Positions 1 through 6,808 of a stretch of 64,000 bases of DNA are shown piece after piece. Positions within the stretch are counted from its first letter, which is position 1; each line of letters starts with the position of its first letter. A program made the translations under genes and the position numbers. This DNA comes from Leptospira soteropolitanensis (GTDB lineage Bacteria; Spirochaetota; Leptospiria; Leptospirales; Leptospiraceae): assembly GCF_026151655.1 (NCBI RefSeq), contig NZ_JAMQPN010000009.1, forward strand, positions 86,226-150,225, in the 5' to 3' direction. The notes beneath the pieces were generated by a model. The model had not been told where the DNA came from, made no database searches, and saw only the letters and a program-made list of their open reading frames with translations.

Positions 1-108
1 ATCAACGAGTGTTGAAAGTTCCTCTTCTGTTGACTCAAGTGAGTTAGCTTCCTGAGCTAACTCCAAAAGTGCCGTTGCGTAAACCTTTGAAATTTGGTTC
101 AGACTCAT
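1..108 (-). CDS. atpH: ATP synthase F1 delta subunit, N-terminal fragment
   Basis: Only the first 36 codons are inside the window; the reading frame is open to base 1. The translation begins MSLNQISKVYATALLELA, which matches the start of F1 delta (OSCP) subunits, where the first helices contain the Y-A-x-A-L-x-x-L-A pattern. The ATG (106-108) overlaps the atpF stop in an ATGA junction at 105-108, so the two genes are translationally coupled. Delta joins the peripheral b-stalk to the F1 head. The identity rests on this short N-terminus and on its place directly after atpF. Confidence 0.85.
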   Translation of the reverse strand, partial: MSLNQISKVYATALLELAQEANSLESTEEELSTLVD

Positions 109-629
109 TTGATTTTAAGTTTATCGAGTTTTGCGATCTCTTTTTCGACAAAGGAAGCATAGTCTTCCTTCTTCAATTGTTTCTCCAAGATCTCACTCGC
201 GATGAGAACGGACATTTCCACAATTTGGTTTTGCATTTCAGATAATGCTCTGCTCTTCGCTAAATCGATTTCGCGAATTGCGTTATCTTTAATGCCTTTC
301 ACTTCGTTGTGTGCTTCTTCCGTCAATCGAGAGCGGAGAGCAACTGCATCTTTTTTAGCTTCATCTACAATTTTATGAGCTTCTTCCGTCGCTTTGAAGA
401 GTTGGTCTTTATATTCTTTTAAAGACTTTTCTGCTTCTACGCGAAGGGTTTCTGCTTTGTTGATATCGCCTTGGATGCCGGAAGCACGTTCTTCGAGAGC
501 ATGAAGGATCTTGTCCCATGCAAATTTTTTAAGAACGAAGACAACAACTGAGAAAGTGACCAGGGTCCAGATGACCAGACCCGGATTGACTTTCAGCAAA
601 TTGAAGCCGGAAGCCGCAAGGATAACCAA
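105..629 (-). CDS. atpF: ATP synthase F0 b subunit
   Basis: The 174-residue protein has one N-terminal membrane helix (about residues 16-34, NPGLVIWTLVTFSVVVFVL) followed by a long charged, alanine-rich coiled coil, the standard layout of the F0 b subunit that forms the peripheral stalk. The W-T-L-V-T-F and KFAWDKI segments are typical of the family. Length is close to the usual 155-175 residues. It lies two bases after atpE and overlaps atpH by four bases, so it belongs to the ATP synthase operon. Only one b-type gene is seen here. Confidence 0.95.
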   Translation of the reverse strand: MVILAASGFNLLKVNPGLVIWTLVTFSVVVFVLKKFAWDKILHALEERASGIQGDINKAETLRVEAEKSLKEYKDQLFKATEEAHKIVDEAKKDAVALRSRLTEEAHNEVKGIKDNAIREIDLAKSRALSEMQNQIVEMSVLIASEILEKQLKKEDYASFVEKEIAKLDKLKIK

Positions 630-631
630 GA

Positions 632-916
632 CTATTGTCCTTGTTCTACTTTAGTGGCACCAGCACCAATTGTTTTGTCAATTGAGCCATTGAGTTTGAG
701 CGCGATAAGAAGAGCGATTACCACTGCGAAAAGTGCTGCACCTTCAATCATACCTGCTGCTACGTAAAGAACGAGTTGGATCTTTCCCGCTGCTTCTGGT
801 TGGCGGCTGATGCTTTCTGCCACTGATCCACCAATTCTACCAATACCGATTCCTGCACCAAGTAATGCAAGTCCTGCTGCGAGTCCTACTGCGATGTATC
901 CTAAACCGAATTCCAT
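632..916 (-). CDS. atpE: ATP synthase F0 c subunit
   Basis: This 94-residue proteolipid has two membrane helices, a GxGxGxG helix-packing motif (about residues 20-30), the polar loop SRQPEA, and the ion-carrying carboxylate E58 in AAGMIEGAALF. The residue after E58 is Gly, not the Ser/Thr found in sodium-binding c subunits, so proton coupling is the better inference. A C-terminal tail of about 18 polar residues is longer than in most bacterial c subunits. A GGAG-type ribosome site (CAGGAGTG) lies just upstream of the ATG. Confidence 0.96.
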   Translation of the reverse strand: MEFGLGYIAVGLAAGLALLGAGIGIGRIGGSVAESISRQPEAAGKIQLVLYVAAGMIEGAALFAVVIALLIALKLNGSIDKTIGAGATKVEQGQ

Positions 917-964
917 TGTTTTCGTTTCACTCCTGTGTGTTTTATAATATAAATAAAACCAATC

Positions 965-2023
965 TTAATGTCTATGCATCACAGTTCCGATGAAGACGGT
1001 TGTGAGCAGTGAGAAAATGAACGCTTGTAGAAAGGCTACAAGTAGTTCTAAAAAGTAAATAAGCACTGAACTGAGAACAGATACAGGTGCTATGAGCCAA
1101 TTTTCGCTCATAAAGATAAACCCAAGTAACGCAAGGATCATAACGTGCCCTGCAGTCATGTTGGCAAGTAACCTCATGGTTAACGCAAAGGAACGTGCGA
1201 TATGAGTGACGATAAATTCAAGAACCCACATCAGTGGCCAAAGTGGGAGAGGAACTCCCTTAGGAACCGCATGTGCTACAAATGAAATTCCTTGGTAAGA
1301 GAATGCTGTGCCGTATATCGTTAGTAAGGTGATTGATGCAAGAGAAAGTGTGACACTGATATCACCTGTTGGTGTGATCCCAGACCAGATTTCTCCGAAT
1401 GTATGGAGAGAATGTGGTGTGTGATCCACTGCCCCGACTGCCACAAGAGCATCAGAAGCGGCAACTGTTAGCTCCCCTACCGAAGGGATAAGGCCAAACA
1501 AGTTACAGAATAGAATAAAGAAAAACAATGAGAAAATATAATGGTAGTAAGAATGGCCGTGGTGATCAAGAGAAGAATCTACAACGTTTTCTTTTAGATA
1601 AGATACAAAAGCCTCTACACCTGATGTAAATTTGTTATGAACTTTTTTTGGGTTTTTTGAAATCAAATTGGCTGCAGGGATAAAGATGAGGAACATAAAG
1701 AAACATGCAATCCACATCATGGTCACTCGTTTGGTGATGTGAAGGTCAAGGCCACCAACATAGTGGTATTTCACACCGTCATGGTTTACAAAGACATCAT
1801 GGTTTTCAGCGTCGAATCCAGGTTGTCCTTCTGTCACGATGGTGCCACCGAAGTTCAGCGGAAAAACAGGAGCATCACCTAAATGGTGTGCCATGACTTC
1901 ACTGAAATCGAAGCCCTCTTCAGAGCCGTGCCCTTCCGAATCGTTCGCAAAAACATTCGTAAAACTAAGGGAAAAAACTAATAAAAATGATAAAAAAAAC
2001 CGATATTTAGACTTATTTTCCAC
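965..2023 (-). CDS. atpB: ATP synthase F0 a subunit
   Basis: The a subunit forms the proton half-channels next to the c-ring. The C-terminal two thirds carry the family's helices, including the conserved arginine region HIARSFALTMRLLANMTAGH, where the MRLLANM arginine is the essential one facing the c-ring. I chose the GTG at 2021-2023 because it gives a clean signal peptide (MENKSKYRFFLSFLLVFSLSFT, cleavage near VFA-ND) and only a short overlap with the upstream gene; the open frame itself reaches a TTG at 2071. A His/Glu-rich periplasmic N-terminal extension of about 60 residues precedes the conserved domain. Confidence 0.93.
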   Translation of the reverse strand: MENKSKYRFFLSFLLVFSLSFTNVFANDSEGHGSEEGFDFSEVMAHHLGDAPVFPLNFGGTIVTEGQPGFDAENHDVFVNHDGVKYHYVGGLDLHITKRVTMMWIACFFMFLIFIPAANLISKNPKKVHNKFTSGVEAFVSYLKENVVDSSLDHHGHSYYHYIFSLFFFILFCNLFGLIPSVGELTVAASDALVAVGAVDHTPHSLHTFGEIWSGITPTGDISVTLSLASITLLTIYGTAFSYQGISFVAHAVPKGVPLPLWPLMWVLEFIVTHIARSFALTMRLLANMTAGHVMILALLGFIFMSENWLIAPVSVLSSVLIYFLELLVAFLQAFIFSLLTTVFIGTVMHRH

Positions 2024-2393
2024 TGAAATAGCTCGCAAATACAAGGAAAAGAAGGTGGACGAAATAGGCAATTAAAAATCCAGAAGTTGCCTCAAAAGGG
2101 TACTTTAAGACCTGCAAAGCAGTCAATATGCCCAGATTGAGAAAAAAGGAGAGAAATACTGTGAAAACAGGGAACCCAGACTCTGCTAATGCAGGTATTT
2201 TGCGAGGTAGAAAACGAAGTTGCAAGATTGCCATTTGAATGGCAAAAGACATAGCTCCACCGAAATAAAAAATCACACGATACCCATCTTCCACCAAACC
2301 TGCAGTTAGTGGAAGACTTAGAATGAATATAAGAAATAAGTAACTGAAATAGTGTAGATGGAACCTTTTGAGATTGATGGTATTTAGATCCAT
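2013..2393 (-). CDS. AtpI-like small membrane protein at the head of the atp operon
   Basis: The 126-residue product has four predicted hydrophobic helices and basic loops (RFLPRKI), and it overlaps the start of atpB by eleven bases. Position and topology match AtpI, the accessory protein that helps c-ring assembly in many bacteria, although sequence similarity to AtpI is weak by eye. The ATG at 2391-2393 was preferred over the further upstream start because the extra 43 residues would be a proline-rich translation of a GC-rich intergenic repeat. No strong Shine-Dalgarno is visible. Confidence 0.7.
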   Translation of the reverse strand: MDLNTINLKRFHLHYFSYLFLIFILSLPLTAGLVEDGYRVIFYFGGAMSFAIQMAILQLRFLPRKIPALAESGFPVFTVFLSFFLNLGILTALQVLKYPFEATSGFLIAYFVHLLFLVFASYFSGK

Positions 2394-2467
2394 TGGTTGT
2401 AGTTTGGAAGGTGGGGGAATGGGGGCAAGTAGGAATGGGGGTGCGTGGGGGATAGAAAGGTAGAGAT

Positions 2468-2513
2468 CCCCGCCCGTATCGAACTGGGTGGGGTAATCCA
2501 CCCGCCACCCAAT
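2468..2513 (+). repeat. GC-rich hairpin repeat, copy A
   Basis: CCCCGCCC (2468-2475) can pair with GGGTGGGG (2486-2493), with one G-U pair, and is followed by ACCCGCCACCCAAT. The same three blocks in the same order occur at 4909-4950. It is in the leader of the ATP synthase operon and is far richer in G and C than the surrounding DNA. The Leptospira-specific nature of this repeat is an inference from having two copies in 2.5 kb. Confidence 0.6.
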
Positions 2514-2627
2514 GGCTACCATATATCAAATGTTTGTTGGTTTGTGAAGGAAGAATTGCAGGTTTAAAATTTTTATTGGAAAGTGTTCGGCTTTTTACAT
2601 AATCTAAAGGTGAAATCTCACATACCA

Positions 2628-3751
2628 CTACATAGGCGAAAGCCCATATTTCGCATTCAGATAAAAAAACAATTTCTGAACATCTGTATCTGTAAGATCC
2701 GTATTGAAATATAATACTTCAGCAATGTCTGCATCAAGATTACCATTGCCTAAATAAATAGAATTTGGATTTTCTCCAATTGAATAATCATGCGAGATTG
2801 GTACTTGGCCTTTTAAACTACCATTCCAATATTCTCGAGCAGAAGTCATTAACACTTGTACTGAACCTACCACCAGAAAATCATTTTTTGGAATTGGTAA
2901 AGCCGATATGTTAGTGCAACTTTGTCCATTTCGACAGACAAGATATGTAGAAATGGGATGATCTATGGAGATCTCTCTTCCTTGTCCGCCATGTATATTT
3001 AATAAAGTAATTCCACCAGGAATTGTATTTACTAATCTCAAGACAAAAAAACGCTTCCGCTATTATTCACATACAGCCCAATTCCACCAGATAAATTCAT
3101 CCGCGATACTGTTGAACTCCTAAACTCCGCGATTGGATAACCATTGACTTGGTTCATTCGAATCACTGGCCTTTGAGTCGTATTTACTTGCGAAATATGA
3201 TTCCCATGTCCACTCAGATCTGACCAGGAAGCAATCGGATCTCCATCATTTAATGTTAGTTGGTCTGCCTTAAACCACAAACGAAGCGAACCAGAACCCA
3301 AAATTCGAGGTGCAACCATTTGAACCGTATATTCATTTGTGCTGCCATCAACACCGGTCACAATATATTTTAAAGGAGCCGTAAAAGGATTGGAAGTGAT
3401 GCCACTAATTTGTTCAATCCCATTCACTGTTACAGAAACACCGTTAGTTTTGAAATTAGCAATGTATGAAGATATAGAAACTATAGATTCCGATGTGATG
3501 ACAATTTTGTTTTCTGTTATGATTCCATAAACGCCGAGACTCGGAATCGAATACTCAAGAATCTCTTTTTGAACTGATGGAACATAGATCTTACCGCAAG
3601 TAGGACTGGCATCCGATGTTGCCCATTTTAAAAGCAATGTGTCTATAAACTGTTTTCCGTTCGGATCACATGAATTTTCAGTAAACGGGTTTTTACAGGA
3701 AAACAATAGAAAAGCGAGACAGAAGCAAAGAGTAAAATGTTGTTTCTGCAT
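2628..3751 (-). pseudogene. Putative surface lipoprotein with LamG-like domain, broken by a frameshift
   Basis: Two adjacent frames make one protein. The first part (3038-3751, 237 residues) has a lipoprotein signal (lipobox LLFSC, Cys19), then a DUF5018-like beta-sandwich (about 55-150, with SVTVNGIEQISG and NEYTVQM), then the beginning of a concanavalin A/LamG-like domain (LRLWFKADQL, SWSDLSGHGN). The second part (2628-3041) continues the same domain to a typical end (DADIAEVLYFNTDLTDTDV, FYLNAKYGL). The break lies at a run of seven T on the coding strand (3044-3050): one extra T restores GSVFFVLRLVNT. It may be a true mutation, phase variation or a sequencing error. Function unknown; likely outer-membrane surface. 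Confidence 0.8.
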
Positions 3752-3875
3752 ACAGCAACGGACCTTTGCTTTTTATGGTTCATTTAAGAACAAACCTAAA
3801 TGATGTTAGATCATCGCTAAAATGGCGAGAATGAGTCAAGAATAAATTAGGAAATATATTCCAGGAATTTTAAAA

Positions 3876-4322
3876 TTAATATATATGAGCCCCTAGCCCA
3901 TCAAGAATTTCCTTCAATTGAACCGCCTGACTTTCTTTAATCCCTGACAGACAAAAAATCTGTTCAGGTATTGCCTTTGCTTTTTCACGTAAGTGTTTTC
4001 CATTTTTAGTAAGGGACACAAACACAACACGTTCATCTTCAGAACTTCTTTTACGTTCTACAAACCCACTTTGTTCCAATCTCTTTAGTAATGGAGTTAA
4101 AGTTCCAGAATCTAACTGCAAACGATCCCCAAGTCCACTCACAGTAATTTTCTCCTCTTCCCAAAGAACTAACATAACAAGGTATTGTGGATAGGTAATG
4201 CCCACCGCCGAAAGCAGTGGACGGTAGATTTTCATTAACCTATGCATAGAAGAATATAAGGAAAAACAAATTTGGTTCTTCAAAAGAAGAACCTCGTCTG
4301 TAGTATTCTTATGCTTTGACAA
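3876..4322 (-). CDS. ohrR: OhrR/MarR-family redox-sensing repressor
   Basis: The 148-residue winged-helix protein matches the OhrR branch of MarR regulators: the N-terminal LLLKNQICFSLYSS carries the redox cysteine (C19), and YRPLLSAVGITYPQYLVMLVLWE is the family signature. The recognition-helix region is LDSGTLTPLLKRLEQSGFVER, followed by the wing RSSEDERVV. OhrR proteins release DNA when the cysteine is oxidised by organic peroxides. It overlaps the peroxidase gene by 14 bases, so it is cotranscribed with its probable target and probably autoregulated through the palindrome at 4817-4836. Confidence 0.88.
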   Translation of the reverse strand: MSKHKNTTDEVLLLKNQICFSLYSSMHRLMKIYRPLLSAVGITYPQYLVMLVLWEEEKITVSGLGDRLQLDSGTLTPLLKRLEQSGFVERKRSSEDERVVFVSLTKNGKHLREKAKAIPEQIFCLSGIKESQAVQLKEILDGLGAHIY

Positions 4323-4794
4323 GTTTTTCTATATCCTTTTCTATATCTTCTGGTTTTGTAATAGGCGCATATCGTTTCACAACGTTTCCATTTTTATCAA
4401 TTAAGAATTTTGTAAAATTCCATTTGATATCTAATGAACCGAAGATTCCCGGTGCCTGTTTTTTTAGGTGTAAATAAAGTGGATCAGTATTTGGACCATT
4501 CACCTCCAATTTAGAAAAAATAGGGAAGGTAGTAGAAAATGTCCTTTCACAAAACAATTTAATTTCTGCATCTGTTCCCGGTTCTTGTTGTCCGAACTGA
4601 TTGCATGGAAATGCTAAAATTTCCAAACCCTTTCCTTTCCAACGATCATAAGTTTCTTGAAGACCTTTGTATTGAGGGGTGAATCCACATTCGCTCGCTG
4701 TATTTACGATGAGTAAAACTTTGTCTTTAAATTGCTCCATTGGCACTTCTTCGGCGCCGCGTTTTACTTTGATTTTATAAAATTCATCTGACAT
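4309..4794 (-). CDS. Glutathione peroxidase family thiol peroxidase
   Basis: The 161-residue protein has the GPx fold signature: peroxidatic Cys36 in NTASECGFT, FPCNQFGQQEPG with Gln71, and Trp126-Asn127 in KWNFTKF, giving the catalytic tetrad. It uses cysteine, not selenocysteine. Cys83 in LFCERTF sits where thioredoxin-dependent GPx enzymes keep the resolving cysteine, so thioredoxin rather than glutathione is the likelier reductant (inference). It reduces organic hydroperoxides and is first in a two-gene operon with an OhrR-type regulator. Confidence 0.93.
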   Translation of the reverse strand: MSDEFYKIKVKRGAEEVPMEQFKDKVLLIVNTASECGFTPQYKGLQETYDRWKGKGLEILAFPCNQFGQQEPGTDAEIKLFCERTFSTTFPIFSKLEVNGPNTDPLYLHLKKQAPGIFGSLDIKWNFTKFLIDKNGNVVKRYAPITKPEDIEKDIEKLVKA

Positions 4795-4816
4795 TTCTAT
4801 TCTCCCTAACCAACAA

Positions 4817-4836
4817 TTAGATTGTGCACAATTTAA
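4817..4836. promoter_or_regulatory. Palindromic operator, probable OhrR/MarR binding site
   Basis: The perfect 12-bp palindrome ATTGTGCACAAT (4821-4832) lies in a near-perfect 20-bp palindrome, TTAGATTGTGCACAATTTAA, with one mismatched pair. It is 23 bases upstream of the peroxidase ATG. AATTG/CAATT-type palindromes with a central TGCA are common MarR-family operators. Binding by the regulator encoded at 3876-4322 is an inference. Confidence 0.7.
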
Positions 4837-4908
4837 TTTTGTTCAATCTTTTTTAAAAAATAAGACAGTTTTTTGGTTAGGGAGAAAAGGCAGAGGGGAT
4901 TTATATAA

Positions 4909-4950
4909 CCCCGCCCTGATTTGGGTGGGGAACTGAACCCGCCTCCCAAT
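4909..4950 (+). repeat. GC-rich hairpin repeat, copy B
   Basis: CCCCGCCC (4909-4916) can pair with GGGTGGGG (4923-4930) around a TGATTT loop and is followed by ACCCGCCTCCCAAT (4937-4950). Order, spacing and orientation match copy A at 2468-2513. It lies between the divergent gpx and amt genes. The stretch 4951-5040 downstream is an unusual C/A-rich tract (repeats of ACCAC, CCCC) without a gene. Confidence 0.6.
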
Positions 4951-5064
4951 ACAATCGCCTTACCACAACCCCACAAAAAACGACCACCACCTCCCTCATT
5001 TCCCAATATTTTTTACAAAAAAGTTCCTAGTTTTGCAGAATTGACTAGCTTTCCGAGGGACGGC

Positions 5065-5082
5065 ATTCGTAATGATACGAAT
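5065..5082. promoter_or_regulatory. Palindrome upstream of amt
   Basis: ATTCGTA (5065-5071) and TACGAAT (5076-5082) form a perfect inverted repeat with a four-base spacer, 37 bases upstream of the amt start. A TTGACT hexamer at 5041-5046 could serve as a -35 element, which would place this palindrome over the -10 region. A regulator binding here is only inferred; no NtrC or sigma-54 site was recognised. Confidence 0.4.
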
Positions 5083-5119
5083 TTTATTTCTCATTTCAAA
5101 AAGTTATTTGGAGCAAACA

Positions 5120-6409
5120 ATGAAAATACAATTGGTCTTAAGGCCTTTGTTGGTATGTATACTCTTCCTTTTGCCCGGATTTTTGGCGGCAGAAGCGGAA
5201 TTAACTCCCTCCTCTACCATCGACAAATCCGACACCACATGGATGTTAGTTTCTTCTTCATTTGTGTTTTTTATGATCCCAGGCCTTGCTTTGTTCTACG
5301 GTGGAATTGTCCGATCCAAAAATGTTCTCTCGACTATGATGCATAGTTTTATTGCGATCATCGTAATGACATTACAATGGACAATTGTAGGATATAGTTT
5401 TGCTTTTTCTGGTGATAATCCCTATGTAGGTAATTTTGATTTAGCATTTTTAAATGGGATCGATCTGGATTCGGTAAAAGGAACTATTCCTACGTATGTA
5501 CATTTTTTATTTCAAGGTATGTTTGCACTTATCACTCCAGCATTAATTTCAGGTGCAATTGCGGAGAGAATCAAACTTTCAGCATATATCGTTTTTATCC
5601 TCGTATGGTCAACGTTAGTTTATGACCCGGTAGCTCATTGGGTTTGGTCCGATTCAGGTTGGTTACTTCAAATGAATGCACTTGACTTTGCTGGAGGAAC
5701 AGTAGTCCATTTAATCTCGGGGATAGCTGGACTTGCCGCAGCCATTGTGATCGGGAAACGAAAAGGTGATCCTGGATTATTAACACATCCGAATAATATG
5801 ACTTATACGTTACTCGGCTCAGGATTATTGTGGTTTGGATGGTTTGGTTTTAATGCTGGATCGGGTCTTTCTGTCAATGGACTTGCAGCACGTGCATTTT
5901 CTGTAACACTGATTGCGCCAGCAGCGGCCGGAGCCAGTTGGTTACTGATCGAATGGCTACACACCAAAAAAGCAACAGCACTAGGAGCAGCATCAGGAAT
6001 TGTTGCGGGTCTTGTTGTCATTACACCTGCATCAGGTTATGTGGGCATACAAGGCGCCCTTATTATGGGATTTTTAGTATCACCAATATGTTATATGGCG
6101 ATTTTACTCAAAGGAAAACTGAACTATGATGACACTCTTGACGCTTTTGGAATTCATGGTGTCGGAGGAGCATTCGGAGCCATTCTCACGGGCATCTTTG
6201 CCTTAGAATTAGCAGAAGGAATGACATTAGGAAACCAAGTAAATGCCCAAGTCATCAGCGTAGTGGCGACAGGAATTTATTCTTTTGTAGTTTCGTATAT
6301 ACTAGCACTTATTATCGAAAAAACAATTGGATTTAGAATCGAAGAAGATAAGGAAATCACCGGACTTGACCAAGAAATTCACGGTGAAAAAGGATATGAT
6401 ATTAGGTAA
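5120..6409 (+). CDS. amt: Ammonium transporter Amt
   Basis: The 429-residue protein has a cleavable signal peptide (MKIQLVLRPLLVCILFLLPG, cleavage near AAEAE), then eleven hydrophobic helices of the Amt/Rh fold. Family motifs visible include FFMIPGLALFYGGIVRSKN, the DFAGGTVVHLISG segment with the pore histidine, GSGLLWFGWFGFNAGS and DAFGIHGVGGAFGA with the second pore histidine. The ATG at 5120 follows GGAG at 5109-5112; the frame is open further upstream but without a ribosome site. It sits five bases before a PII gene, the usual amt-glnK pair, in which PII blocks the pore when nitrogen is plentiful. Confidence 0.95.
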   Translation: MKIQLVLRPLLVCILFLLPGFLAAEAELTPSSTIDKSDTTWMLVSSSFVFFMIPGLALFYGGIVRSKNVLSTMMHSFIAIIVMTLQWTIVGYSFAFSGDNPYVGNFDLAFLNGIDLDSVKGTIPTYVHFLFQGMFALITPALISGAIAERIKLSAYIVFILVWSTLVYDPVAHWVWSDSGWLLQMNALDFAGGTVVHLISGIAGLAAAIVIGKRKGDPGLLTHPNNMTYTLLGSGLLWFGWFGFNAGSGLSVNGLAARAFSVTLIAPAAAGASWLLIEWLHTKKATALGAASGIVAGLVVITPASGYVGIQGALIMGFLVSPICYMAILLKGKLNYDDTLDAFGIHGVGGAFGAILTGIFALELAEGMTLGNQVNAQVISVVATGIYSFVVSYILALIIEKTIGFRIEEDKEITGLDQEIHGEKGYDIR

Positions 6410-6414
6410 ATATT

Positions 6415-6762
6415 ATGAAATTAGTGATCGCAATCATTCAACCACATAAGTTAGAAGAAGTAAAAAACGAACTTACTAAAAACGAAATCTATCGTTTGAC
6501 TGTAAGTGATGTCCAAGGTTATGGCCAACAAAAGGGGAAAACAGAAGTTTTCCGCGGACATGAATACCAAGTAAACTTACTCAGAAAAGTAAGATTAGAA
6601 ATTGCAGTTAATGATGAATTTGTTAAACCCACTGTTGATGCCATTTTGAAAGCTGCAAAAACAGGATCGGAAGGTAAAATTGGTGATGGAAAAATCTTCG
6701 TGATGCCACTTGAAGAAGTAATTCGCATACGAAGTGGAGAACGAGGAAGCAAAGCCATTTAA
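6415..6762 (+). CDS. glnK: Nitrogen regulatory PII protein (GlnK-type)
   Basis: The 115-residue protein has the PII fold with T-loop residues 37-55 (GQQKGKTEVFRGHEYQVN), including Tyr51, the classic uridylylation site. The nucleotide-binding B-loop GKIGDGKIFVMPLEEVIRIRSGERG is complete. Pairing with amt makes a GlnK role in plugging the transporter most likely, although the family members GlnB and GlnK cannot be separated by sequence alone. No strong Shine-Dalgarno is present, so translation may be coupled to amt. Confidence 0.92.
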   Translation: MKLVIAIIQPHKLEEVKNELTKNEIYRLTVSDVQGYGQQKGKTEVFRGHEYQVNLLRKVRLEIAVNDEFVKPTVDAILKAAKTGSEGKIGDGKIFVMPLEEVIRIRSGERGSKAI

Positions 6763-6777
6763 CAATAGTTTGATGGC

Positions 6778-6798
6778 CCGAGGGATTTTTTCCCTCGG
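6778..6798. terminator. Hairpin between convergent glnK and ilvB
   Basis: CCGAGGGA (6778-6785) pairs perfectly with TCCCTCGG (6791-6798) around a five-T loop. It lies between two convergent genes and could end transcripts from either side. No long T tract follows on either strand, so its strength as an intrinsic terminator is uncertain. Confidence 0.6.
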
Positions 6799-6808
6799 AT
6801 TAAAATCA

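Noticed and set aside
2092..2628. Open frame of 178 codons on the minus strand
   Set aside because: It runs antiphase over the AtpI-like gene and the GC-rich repeat, is rich in Ser/Pro/His and shows no protein-like pattern.
4921..5346. Open frame of 141 codons on the plus strand upstream of amt
   Set aside because: It begins in the GC-rich repeat and then runs in another frame through the amt signal peptide and first helices.
6778..6798. Hairpin as a riboswitch expression platform
   Set aside because: It lies between convergent genes, at the ends of transcripts, so it is a terminator candidate and not a leader element.
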